The notes beneath the pieces were generated by a model, which did not search any database, had not been told where the DNA came from, and saw only the letters and a list, made by a program, of their open reading frames with translations. Shown here in pieces: positions 16,249-25,100 of a stretch of 64,000 nt of DNA (position 1 is its first letter; the number at the start of each line of letters is the position of its first letter). The DNA comes from Mycolicibacterium rhodesiae NBB3 (GTDB lineage: Bacteria; Actinomycetota; Actinomycetes; Mycobacteriales; Mycobacteriaceae). Where the stretch lies: positions 6,351,740 through 6,415,739 of the forward strand of contig NC_016604.1 in NCBI RefSeq assembly GCF_000230895.2. The letters are read 5' to 3'. Made by a program: the position numbers and the translations under genes.

Positions 16249-17166
16249 TCAGGCCGGGACTGCCCTGAGTCCCTGTCGCGCGCCGCGCCAGGACAGGGCG
16301 GTCGCGGACTTGTCGATGAAGTCACCGACGAGACGTGCGACGGTCTCGGGGCACTGCACCTGTGGCTGATGGCCCACGCCGGGAATGACATGGAGTTCGC
16401 TGCCCGGAATCGCCTCGTGCGCCGAGTACGCGTGTGCAACGGGGATGCACCGGTCCTGATCGCCGAAGATGATCATCGTTGGCAGGTCGGCACGCAGTCG
16501 GTCGAGCGCGCAGACAGCCTGTCCGCGGTGGTCTACTACCGAACGCAATGTCTTCAAGAACGCCGCACGACTGTGCCGATTTGACAGTGCGGCCTGCCCT
16601 TTCAGCGTCTCGCTGTACCTGGTGACCTGCTGACCCGATGACAGTGCGCGTCGACGAAGAGCCTTGCCCACCTGGATCGCCGGCCGCGATGCGATCAGCT
16701 GCAGCGCGATTTCGGCGCCTGGAAGCGACAGCATCCGCAGCAAGCGGCCCAGGTCGGGGCCGAGGCCACCGCTGCTGATCAGCACCAATCGACGGCAATA
16801 TTCCTTGTGCTGATGGGCGAATTGAAGAGCCACTCCCCCGCCGAACGAGTGGCCGACCACCGTGGCCTCGTGAATGTTCAGCGCGTCGAGGAAGTCACGC
16901 AGCCACACCGCGAACGCGCCCAGCGAGTAGTCGCTGCGCGGCTTGTCGGAACGTCCGTGGCCGAGGAGATCAACGGCGATGACGCGGTGCCGCCTCGAAA
17001 GCCTGTGCACGACGTCGCGCCAGCAGTCCGAACTGCCGCCGATACCGTGAATCAGCAACAGCACGTCGCCTGCACCCTCGTCCAGGTACGACACCCGGTT
17101 GCCGTGCAGTGTCAGTTCGCGGAGTTGCGGCGACTGACCTGGTGCCGATTCGCCTACTGCTCTCAT
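16249..17166 (-). CDS. Alpha/beta-fold hydrolase (MhpC/epoxide-hydrolase type)
   Basis: The 305-aa protein has all landmarks of a classical alpha/beta hydrolase: the HGIGGS oxyanion loop at 40-45, the nucleophile Ser107 in GHSFGG, the acid in FGDQDRCIP and the histidine in GVGHQPQ. The serine nucleophile argues against a dehalogenase or epoxide hydrolase, which use Asp. It resembles C-C hydrolases and esterases of aromatic and steroid breakdown. The start at 17166 has GGAGGAG immediately upstream. It shares a duplicated upstream element with the larger hydrolase gene at 16153, which lies next downstream on the same strand. Confidence 0.85.
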   Translation of the reverse strand: MRAVGESAPGQSPQLRELTLHGNRVSYLDEGAGDVLLLIHGIGGSSDCWRDVVHRLSRRHRVIAVDLLGHGRSDKPRSDYSLGAFAVWLRDFLDALNIHEATVVGHSFGGGVALQFAHQHKEYCRRLVLISSGGLGPDLGRLLRMLSLPGAEIALQLIASRPAIQVGKALRRRALSSGQQVTRYSETLKGQAALSNRHSRAAFLKTLRSVVDHRGQAVCALDRLRADLPTMIIFGDQDRCIPVAHAYSAHEAIPGSELHVIPGVGHQPQVQCPETVARLVGDFIDKSATALSWRGARQGLRAVPA

Positions 17167-17194
17167 GATCTCCTCCTTCCTTCGTTGGAGGAAC

Positions 17195-17229
17195 TCTGCG
17201 GCTCGGCACTTGGAAGTTTCTTAACGGCC
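17195..17229 (-). promoter_or_regulatory. Duplicated upstream element, copy 2
   Basis: TCTGCGG (17195-17201), 6 bp, ACTTGGAAGTTTCTT (17208-17222), AACGGCC (17223-17229). This copy differs from copy 1 by one base in the A-run and by the 6-bp spacer sequence. It sits about 30 bp upstream of the 17166 start. The 17230-17411 remainder of the gap shows no convincing gene. Confidence 0.6.
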
Positions 17230-17411
17230 TCCGTGCACCGGCTACGGGTGTGCGCCGCTACGACGATGGCCGCCCGTCCGCGCAGCACCGGGGCGGTTCT
17301 CTCCGCCGTCACCTGCCGTATCGGTGACCACAAGTTCGGCACCAACGGCTACCTCGAATGACCGGTTTGCCCGATGTCGACCCGAATCGGACACATCCGC
17401 GTTAAGAACAG

Positions 17412-18287
17412 ATGGTGACGATGGCACCGCAGACTTTCACCACTGCAGGCGAAGGCGGGGTTCGAATCGTCGGTGACCGAATTGGCGACCCCGGCGCACC
17501 GGCCGTGGTCTTCCTGCATGGGGGCGGTCAGACCCGCCGGTCCTGGGGCCGCGCCGCCGCCGCGGTGGCCGAGCGGGGCTGGCAGGCGATCACCCTGGAT
17601 TTCCGTGGTCATGGCGAGTCCGACTGGTCCACCGACGGGGACTATCGCGTCACGTCCTTCGCCCGCGACGTTCTCGAAGTGCTTCGGGATCTTCCGCCGA
17701 AGCCGGTACTCGTCGGCGCGTCGCTCGGCGGCTTCACGTCAATGCTGCTCGCGGGCGAACTCGCGCCCGGGGCCGTACGCGCGGTCGTGCTCGTCGACAT
17801 CGTGCCCGACATGGACCAGTCAGGCGCGTCCCGGATCCACGAGTTCATGTATGACCGCATGAAGTCGGGATTCGACTCCCTCGACGAGGTCGCCGACATG
17901 ATCCAGGAGTACAACCCGCACCGTCCGCGACCCACCGACCTGGACGGCCTTCGCACGAACCTGCGCCACCGGGGCGGTCGCTGGTACTGGCACTGGGATC
18001 CGAAGTTCATCGACGGCACCTCGGCGCTTCCTCCCATCGAGGTGACCGAGGTAGAGCGCATGCACGCCGCCGTCGCAGCGATCCTGGACACCGGCGTACC
18101 GATGCTGCTCGTGCGTGGCCAGATGAGCGACCTGGTCACCCAGGAACGGGCCGACGAGTTCCTCGCCAGATTTCCCGGGGTGGACTTCGTCGATGTCGGC
18201 GGCGCCGGACACATGGTCGCGGGCGATCGCAACGACCTCTTCGCAGGAGCCGTCGTGCAATTCCTCGACCGGCACGCCCCTGGCTGA
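17412..18287 (+). CDS. Alpha/beta-fold hydrolase
   Basis: This 291-aa protein is another serine alpha/beta hydrolase: HGGGQT oxyanion loop (36-41), GHGESDW, nucleophile Ser104 in GASLGG and the histidine in GGAGHMVAGD. The GASLGG elbow and the VAGDRND tail resemble haloperoxidase-like and peroxidase-type hydrolases often seen in mycobacteria. ATG codons at 17412 and 17421 are both possible. The gene converges on the MmpL gene at 18366 and ends at a very strong bidirectional hairpin. Confidence 0.84.
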   Translation: MVTMAPQTFTTAGEGGVRIVGDRIGDPGAPAVVFLHGGGQTRRSWGRAAAAVAERGWQAITLDFRGHGESDWSTDGDYRVTSFARDVLEVLRDLPPKPVLVGASLGGFTSMLLAGELAPGAVRAVVLVDIVPDMDQSGASRIHEFMYDRMKSGFDSLDEVADMIQEYNPHRPRPTDLDGLRTNLRHRGGRWYWHWDPKFIDGTSALPPIEVTEVERMHAAVAAILDTGVPMLLVRGQMSDLVTQERADEFLARFPGVDFVDVGGAGHMVAGDRNDLFAGAVVQFLDRHAPG

Positions 18288-18290
18288 CCC

Positions 18291-18350
18291 GCCGAGACTG
18301 CTAACAGATCGCGATTTGGCGGAAATTCGCGATCTCTTAGCAGTCTCGGC
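18291..18350. terminator. Long bidirectional hairpin between convergent genes
   Basis: The 24-nt left arm (18291-18314, starting GCCGAGACTGCTAA) pairs with the right arm (18327-18350, ending TTAGCAGTCTCGGC) with a single mismatch and a 12-nt loop. It fills the gap between the convergent hydrolase (ends 18287) and MmpL (ends 18366) genes, so it should terminate both. Confidence 0.85.
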
Positions 18351-18365
18351 GTAGAAGGGTCGCGA

Positions 18366-21233
18366 CTAGGCCCGCCCCACGCTCGCCTCCCGATCGCCGA
18401 AGACCTTCTTCATCCGGCGCCTCGATGCGGGTGTCTGGGGAATCTGAGGCCACCAGAACCACCGCCCCATCAGCGCGGCGATCGACGGTGTCATGAACGA
18501 GCGCACGATGAGGGTGTCGAAAAGCAGTCCCAGCGCGATGGTGCTGCCGACCTGCGCGATGCTCAGAAGATCACCGAAGACGAAGGACGCCATCGTGGCG
18601 GCGAAGACCAGGCCGGCCGATGTCACGACCGAACCGGACCCCGCCATCGCGCGGATGATTGCCGTCTTGAAGCCGTGGTGCAATTCCTCTTTGAACCGCG
18701 ACACGATCAGCAGGTTGTAGTCGGAACCGACTGCCAGAAGCAGGATCACAGACATGACCAGCACGATCCAGTGTAGCCGGATGCCCAGCAGGTACTGCCA
18801 GACGAGCACCGAGAGCCCGAAGGACGTACCCAACGACAGCAGCACGGTGCCGACGATGACCGCCGATGCCACGACGCTTCGTGTAATCAGCAGCATGATG
18901 ACGAAAATCAGTGCTGCAGCCGACATTCCGGCAATCAATAGGTCGTAGTTGGAGCCGTCGCGCATGTCCTTGTAGGTCGCCGCGGTACCGCCGAGGAATA
19001 TGGTCGAGCCTTCGAGTGGGGTGCCTTTGATGGCTTCCTTGGCCGCCTGCTTGATCGCGTTGATGCGCGAGATACCCTCGGGCGTTGCGGGATCGCCCTC
19101 GTGTTCGATGATGAAGCGCACCGATTTGCCGTCCGGAGAGATGAAGTTCTCCATGCCGCGTTTGAAGTCTTTGTTGTCGAACACCTCTGGCGGTAGATAG
19201 AACGAGTCGTCGTTCATCGACTCGTCGAAGGCATCGCCCATCGCGCTCGAGTTCTCTTGCTGCGCGGCCATCTGGTCCTGCATGCCTTTCTGCGTGGCGT
19301 ACATCGTCAGCATCATCTTTTTCATGGTCTTCATCGTCTGGATCTGCGCGGGCATCAGCGCGACCAGTTGAGGCATCAGGGTGTCGAGGTGTTCCAGGTC
19401 GGGCAGCAGCTGCTCGATGTCGGCGGTCATGATGTCGACGCCGTCGAGGGTGTCGAAGATCGACCGGATCGAATAGCAGACCGGGATGTTGTAGCAGTGC
19501 GGTTCCCAGTAGAGGTAGTTGCGCATCGGGCGGAAGAAGTCGTCGAAGTTGGCGATGTTGTCGCGCAAGTCGGCGACATCGACGGTCATGGCTTTGGTTT
19601 TCTGCACCATGCTGTGCGTGGTCGCGGCCATTTGCTCGGTCAGTGCCGACATCTTGGTGAGCGTGTCGATCGTGGTCTGCATCTCGTCGGCCTGGACCAG
19701 CATGTCGGCCATCCGGTCCTGGTTGTACTTCTGATTCAGCTGATTTGTGGTGCCCTGCATGCTGAGCAGGAACGGAATCGTGGTGTGCTCGATCGGTTTT
19801 CCGTCGGGGCGGGTGATCGTCTGCACCCGCGCGATACCGGGCACGTTGAAGATGGCTTTGGCGATCTTGTTGATCACCAGGAAGTCCGCGGAGTTCCTCA
19901 GATCATGGTCACTCTCAACCATCATCAATTCCGGGTTCATCCGGGCGGCGTCGAAATGCCGGTCGGCGACGGCGTATCCGACATTGGCCGGAGTGTCCGG
20001 CGGCAGGAAATGGCGTCCGTCGTAGTCGGTCTTGTAGCCCGGCAGTGCGAGTAGCCCGATCAGCGCAAGTGCCAACGTGGCCACCAGGATCGGACCAGGC
20101 CATCGCACCACGGCGACACCGACCCGGCGCCAACCGCGGGAATTGATCGCACGTTTCGGCTCGAAGAGTCCGAATCGACCACCGATGACGATCACGGCGG
20201 GGCCCAGCGTTAGTGCGGCGATGACAGCGACGAGGATGCCCACCGCGCAGGGCACCGCCATGGTCTGGAACCACGGCAGCCGGGTGAATTTCAGGCATAA
20301 CAGCGCGCCCGCGATGGTGAGGCCCGAGCCGAGGACCACGTGCGCAGTCCCGTGAAACATGGTGTAGTACGCAGACTCACGGTCTTCGCCTGCGCCCCGC
20401 GCCTCCTGATATCTGCCTATGAGGAAGATGGCATAGTCGGTGCCCGCCGCAATCGCGATGAGTGTCAACAGACTTGTCGCGAACGTCGACAGCCCCATGA
20501 CGCCCGCGTTGCCGAGGAACGCGACGATTCCGCGGGATGCCCCGAGTTCGACGAACACCATCAGCAGGATCAACACCGTCGTGGCGATCGAGCGGTAGAC
20601 GATCACCAGCATGACGAAGATGACAACCAGGGTGACCATCGTGGCCTTTGCCGCGCCCTTGTCGCCGGCGACCCGTTGGTCGGCGTTCATCGCCGCACCG
20701 CCGGTGACATAGGCCTTCACGCCAGGCGGAGCGGGTGTCTTCTCGATGATGTCGCGCACGGCCGCGATGGACTCGTTGGCCCGCGTCTCGCCCATGTTTC
20801 CGCGCAGATAGAGCTGGACGTATGCGGATTTGCCGTCGCTGCTCTGGGCGCCCGCCGCAGTGAGCGGATCGCTCCAGAAGTCCGCGATGTGCTCGATGTG
20901 GTTCGGGTCGTCCCGGAACGCCTTGATCAAGGTGTCGTAATAGTGATGGGCCTCGTCCCCGAGCGGCTTGTCGCCTTCGAGGATGACCATCGCGTTGCTG
21001 TCGGAGTCGAACTCCTGGAAGTTCGCACCGATGCGCTGCATGGCGATGAAGGCCGGCGCATCGTGGGCGTTCATCGACACGGTGTGGGCTTCGCCCACCT
21101 TTTCCAGCGAGGGAACGAAGACGTTTGTGACGACGGTCAGGGCCAGCCAGCCGAGCACGATGGGCAAGGCGAGCACGCGGATGACGTGTGCGATCTTTGA
21201 TCGCTCGGTGGTTGCAGAACTCAGAGAACTCAT
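18366..21233 (-). CDS. MmpL-family RND transporter
   Basis: The 955-aa protein is a full-length MmpL: an N-terminal helix (about 20-42), a porter domain with the motif FQEFDSDSNAMVILEGD, a six-helix bundle with AIAAGTDYAIFLIGRYQEA, a second large external domain with a coiled-coil insertion (about 500-680), and a second bundle with LAVGSDYNLLIVSRFKEE. The Asp-Tyr pairs in GTDYA and GSDYN are the proton-relay residues of MmpL proteins. It is close in sequence to the mmpL at 58319 but has no mmpS beside it. Such proteins export lipids or siderophores across the inner membrane. Upstream (21294-21302 and 21325-21333) two copies of CGCGTGTCA may bind a regulator. Confidence 0.93.
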   Translation of the reverse strand: MSSLSSATTERSKIAHVIRVLALPIVLGWLALTVVTNVFVPSLEKVGEAHTVSMNAHDAPAFIAMQRIGANFQEFDSDSNAMVILEGDKPLGDEAHHYYDTLIKAFRDDPNHIEHIADFWSDPLTAAGAQSSDGKSAYVQLYLRGNMGETRANESIAAVRDIIEKTPAPPGVKAYVTGGAAMNADQRVAGDKGAAKATMVTLVVIFVMLVIVYRSIATTVLILLMVFVELGASRGIVAFLGNAGVMGLSTFATSLLTLIAIAAGTDYAIFLIGRYQEARGAGEDRESAYYTMFHGTAHVVLGSGLTIAGALLCLKFTRLPWFQTMAVPCAVGILVAVIAALTLGPAVIVIGGRFGLFEPKRAINSRGWRRVGVAVVRWPGPILVATLALALIGLLALPGYKTDYDGRHFLPPDTPANVGYAVADRHFDAARMNPELMMVESDHDLRNSADFLVINKIAKAIFNVPGIARVQTITRPDGKPIEHTTIPFLLSMQGTTNQLNQKYNQDRMADMLVQADEMQTTIDTLTKMSALTEQMAATTHSMVQKTKAMTVDVADLRDNIANFDDFFRPMRNYLYWEPHCYNIPVCYSIRSIFDTLDGVDIMTADIEQLLPDLEHLDTLMPQLVALMPAQIQTMKTMKKMMLTMYATQKGMQDQMAAQQENSSAMGDAFDESMNDDSFYLPPEVFDNKDFKRGMENFISPDGKSVRFIIEHEGDPATPEGISRINAIKQAAKEAIKGTPLEGSTIFLGGTAATYKDMRDGSNYDLLIAGMSAAALIFVIMLLITRSVVASAVIVGTVLLSLGTSFGLSVLVWQYLLGIRLHWIVLVMSVILLLAVGSDYNLLIVSRFKEELHHGFKTAIIRAMAGSGSVVTSAGLVFAATMASFVFGDLLSIAQVGSTIALGLLFDTLIVRSFMTPSIAALMGRWFWWPQIPQTPASRRRMKKVFGDREASVGRA

Positions 21234-21393
21234 CGTCGGACTACCGGCCCCTCACTGGCACCCAAGAAGCCGCACGCTTTACATGACTCGTGCCGCGTGT
21301 CATATATGTAGCCCGTCAAACTGTCGCGTGTCAATTGCAGGCTCGCAGCTCTGACAGGGTTTTCACAGCGTCTCCACAGCTCGTCGCGATTGT

Positions 21394-21426
21394 TGGGATC
21401 GGTAGCCGCCCGCAGCCGATGTACTC
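21394..21426 (+). promoter_or_regulatory. Promoter-like element shared with 40302, copy 1
   Basis: TTGGGATCGGTAGCCGC (21394-21410), exactly 10 bp, TGTACT (21421-21426), followed by a small stem CGTCG/CGACG (21427-21442). The same 17-bp block, the same 10-bp spacing and TGTACT recur at 40302-40334. It stands 50 bp upstream of a small membrane-protein gene. Conserved spacing suggests a promoter of one specific sigma factor or activator. Confidence 0.6.
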
Positions 21427-21475
21427 GTCGCAGTGACGACGCCAACCGGCGCGCATGACCTGAAGGAAGAGAGCA

Positions 21476-21739
21476 ATGAACATCGTGCCCACCCGCATCC
21501 AGGAACAGATCGGCCGCGTCGACCGCAACTACGCCCTGTACATCGGCATCAGCGCGGGTATCACCGCGCTGTGGTCCATCTACCGAGTGTTCTGGCTGGT
21601 CTACACCGCCGCGACGTTCTCCAGCGTCGGCTGGTCGCCCGTTTCTCTGGTCTTCCCGTTGGTGTTCTGGGCCGTGGTCGCGGTCGGCACCGGATTGGTG
21701 TCGGCGGCCTTTCTGCTCCGCTACGCAAAGCAACCCTGA
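21476..21739 (+). CDS. Small membrane protein, 87 aa, unrecognised
   Basis: The product has a short charged N-terminus (IQEQIGRVDRNY) and two hydrophobic helices at about 20-45 and 53-78, ending LLRYAKQP. Both ends are therefore probably cytoplasmic. I know no function for it. The ATG has GAAGGAAGAGAG upstream, a promoter-like element 50 bp upstream is shared with the lipid operon at 40.4 kb, and a perfect hairpin follows. It is thus a free-standing transcription unit. A membrane-stress role is possible but only guessed. Confidence 0.75.
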   Translation: MNIVPTRIQEQIGRVDRNYALYIGISAGITALWSIYRVFWLVYTAATFSSVGWSPVSLVFPLVFWAVVAVGTGLVSAAFLLRYAKQP

Positions 21740-21758
21740 GTAGGTGGTGGGTAACCGG

Positions 21759-21786
21759 GAGGGGCCGCAGACATCTGCGGCCCCTC
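21759..21786 (+). terminator. 12-bp perfect hairpin with ACAT loop
   Basis: GAGGGGCCGCAG (21759-21770), loop ACAT, CTGCGGCCCCTC (21775-21786), followed by TTCGG. It lies 19 bp after the small membrane-protein gene and 30 bp before the end of the convergent STAS gene, so it can act on both. Confidence 0.85.
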
Positions 21787-21816
21787 TTCGGTGTGTTCAT
21801 CGCCCAAGCCGCGGGG

Positions 21817-22125
21817 TCAGCCGGTTTCGACAGACATCACATTGGGGAGGCCGCTGACCTTGAGCACGGGCATGAGGATCGGGTTGACGACCAGCCGCAC
21901 GCGACTGGCGTTGGCGAAGAGGACATCGATGGCGCTGCTGTCGAGGTACTCGACCCCGGTGAGGTCGATCATCAGCACGCCGCCGTCCCGCGATGCCGGC
22001 GTCATGGCATCCGCAATCGCCGTCGTGAACACGTCGATATTGCTCAGATCGAGTTCACCGGTCACCATCAACACCGCAGTGCCGTCGTCACGGACGCGGG
22101 TTTCGGTGGTCAGTGGGGTGGCCAT
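21817..22125 (-). CDS. STAS-domain anti-sigma-factor antagonist
   Basis: The 102-aa protein is a single STAS domain. The strand VLMVTGELDLSNID and the helix-capping DLTGVEYLDSSAIDVL identify it as an RsbV/SpoIIAA-type antagonist. Ser63 (after Asp62) is the residue normally phosphorylated by an RsbW-type kinase. Its ATG overlaps the stop of the 1378-aa fusion gene (TGATG), so the two are co-translated. When dephosphorylated it would bind the anti-sigma kinase and free a sigma factor. The natural partner kinase is probably the C-terminal domain of the fusion protein. Confidence 0.88.
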   Translation of the reverse strand: MATPLTTETRVRDDGTAVLMVTGELDLSNIDVFTTAIADAMTPASRDGGVLMIDLTGVEYLDSSAIDVLFANASRVRLVVNPILMPVLKVSGLPNVMSVETG

Positions 22126-25100
22126 CACGCGATCCTCGTGTGCATGCGAACCGTCGTGCCAGAATCACCCGGCTCGATCGTCACGTCCTGCATCAACGCG
22201 CGCATCAGCATGATGCCGCGGCCGCGCAGCGAATTCGGGTCGAAATCCGACGGCTTCCACTTGCCCGTATCGACAACCGTCAGGTGCAGCCGGTCCGCGA
22301 AAGCGGTCGCGCGCAGGCTGACAGTCCCTTCGAGCTGTTCGCGGTGTCCGTGCTCGATCGAATTGGCGACCGCTTCGCCCACCGCAATCAGCACATCCAG
22401 TGTCTGCTCCGGCTCAACGCCCACACGCGTGAGCCAGCCGCGCAGCGCAGCGCGGCTCGACGCAAGCTCGTTCACGTCGGCGGCGATCTCGACTTCGAGC
22501 GGCGCGGGCTGCCGATAGAGCAGAACGGCGACGTCGTCCTGGTAACCCCCGTTGGGCGCCAGACTCGACATGATCTCGTCGGCAAGGCCCTCGAGCGCGG
22601 TGTCCCGGTTGTCCTGAACGAGATCGGTGGCTCGGCGGATCCCTTCGTCGAGCGGTTCGCGGCGGCGCTCGATCAGACCGTCGGTGTAAAGCAGCAACGT
22701 AGACCGCGGAGGTATGGTCGCGCTGGCCTCGGGACGAGTCTGGTCGTACGGCAACCCGAGCGGCATGGCGGCGGCGGCGTCAAGCAGCTGCGTGGTGCGA
22801 TCGGCCATGACCAGAATCGGCGGCGGATGGCCGGCACTCGAGTACGTGAGCTCTCCGGTTTCGGGATTCAACACCGCGCAAAACGCGGTGGTGCACCGCG
22901 CTCCATCCAGCCGAGCAGCGAACCTGTCCAGAGCCGCCAATGCGGCGGATGGACTCGGCTGTTCGAGTAGCAGCGCGCGACAGGCGCTTCGGAGTTGGCC
23001 CATGATTGTCGCGGCCACCAAACCGTGACCGACGCAGTCGCCGACGATCAACGCGATGCGGCCGTCGTCCAGGTTCACGACGTCGTACCAGTCGCCGCCG
23101 ACATGCAGCGGCCGGGTGGCCGGCTGATAGCGAACCGCGAACCCGCCTGAGACGTGAGGACCGAGGATCGCGTGCTGCAACGCCAGTGCGGTCTCGCGTT
23201 GCTGGTCGAAGTGGTGAACCCGTTGCAGCCCCTGGCCGAGGCTGCCGGCCAACACGGTGAGCAGCGTGTGGTCCTCTGACGTGAATGGCCGTCGCTCGTC
23301 GAGTTCGACGAACATCACGAGCACACCACCGGGGTGCCGAATAGCGATGGCTGCCATGCCGGGTTGCGTTGCAGGCGAGTCGAGTAGCTCACCGTCGCGC
23401 CGCGCGCGGATGACGTCACGCGCGCCGGAGGCCAACTGGTCCCATGTCGTGGCTTCGCCGCTGCCCACGACCTCCGACGGAGGGGGGTCGACCTCGTCGG
23501 CCGGGAACGTGACCGCCAAGACGCGACGCGCCGACCACACATTGCGGAATTCCTCGGTGGCCGCGCGTATCGCGTCACCGAGTGAATCCGCTTGCGCCAG
23601 CGCCTGATTGAGTGCGGCAAGCGCAGACTCGCGTTGCACGGCGTAGTGCTCGGCGGTGACATCGCGGAACGTGCCGACCATGACTCGGCGCCCGGTGTCG
23701 GGATCGTCGACGTGGTTGAAGGAGGCGGTGACCCACAGCCGGTGCCCATCCCGGTGGGTGGCGGGAACCGACACGACGCCATGCGGTTGACGCAGGAGAG
23801 TCTCGAACGCCTCGGACATCTGCCTGTGAGCGTCGGGATCCTCGTCGATCGACGGCCACCACGGGTACGTGGGCTCGTAGGGAAGGTCCTCGACGCCGTA
23901 GCCGAGGATGTCGGTGAACGCCGCGTTGATCTCGATCACCGCCCCGTCCTCGTCGCAGACGAAGAACGCTTCCTGCAGTGAGTCGACGAGCGCGGTGCGC
24001 CATCGCGCGTGATGGTTGCGCATCCGCGCCAGCCCGACGGTGGCGCGCACTCGTGCAAGCAGTTCCGCCGCCGCGAACGGTTTGGTGAGGTAGTCGTCGG
24101 CACCGGCCTGCAGGCCGCCGATCGATGCCTCCTGCCCGGCGCGCGCAGACAACAGCAAGACCGGCACCGCAGCCGTCCTGGGATCCGACCGCAGCGCCGC
24201 GACCAATTCCAGCCCGTCGAGCCGCGGCATCATCACATCGCTGACAACGATGTCTGGCAGGGTTGCGCGCACGGAGTCCAGCGCCTGCTGACCATCGGTC
24301 ACCGCCTCTACCTCGTAACCGTCGCTGCCGAGCAGCCGCCCCAGGTAATCGCGCATATCGGCGTTGTCGTCCGCGATGAGCACCCGCGTTCGACGGTCCG
24401 AACCCGCCGCGCCCTCAACATGAGGCTCCGGCGCATCGCCGACCCCGGTCTCGGCGGGGATCCAGCGCAATGCCTCCTGCACATAGGGTTGCGCGACCGC
24501 CGACGATGTCCGGTTCTGATCGGTTGTCGCAGCCTGGTTCGCAGGCAAATTCGCCATGCCGACCGGCAAGCGAATGGTGAAGGTCGTGCCCACACCCTCG
24601 GCGCTACTGGCGACGATGCTGCCACGGTGGAGATCCACGAGCTCCTTGACCAGCGCCAGTCCGATACCGCTGCCCTCGTTGGACCTGGCGCGTACGTTCT
24701 CGATCCGGTGGAACCGTTCGAACAGCCGAGGTATCTCCTCGGCCGCCACACCGATCCCGGTATCCGTCACCGTGACCACCGCTTCGTCGTTCTCGCGACG
24801 CACACCGATGGCGATCCTGCCGTCGAACGTGAACTTCAACGCGTTCGAGAGCAGGTTGAGGACGACCTTTTCCCACATGTCGCGATCGATGTAGACCACG
24901 TCGTCCAGCGGCGGACAGTCGACGTCCAAACTCAGACCCGCCCGCTCGACCGCGGACCGGAACACGCTCGCCAGCTCGGCGGTCACCGTCGCGATGTCGA
25001 CCGGTACGAACTGAGCCTGGGTGCGGCCGGCTTCGATGCGGGAGAAATCCAACAGTGAGTTGACCAGCTTGGTCAGGCGTAATCCGTTCCGCCAGACGGT

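Noticed and set aside
17230..17361. Possible protein tail ending GDHKFGTNGYLE before the hydrolase at 17412
   Set aside because: No start, no ribosome site and no family; shorter and less convincing than the other scraps.
21294..21333. Two CGCGTGTCA copies before the mmpL at 21233 as an operator
   Set aside because: The direct repeats are short and 31 bp apart with no dyad; noted in the gene entry but not strong enough for its own feature.
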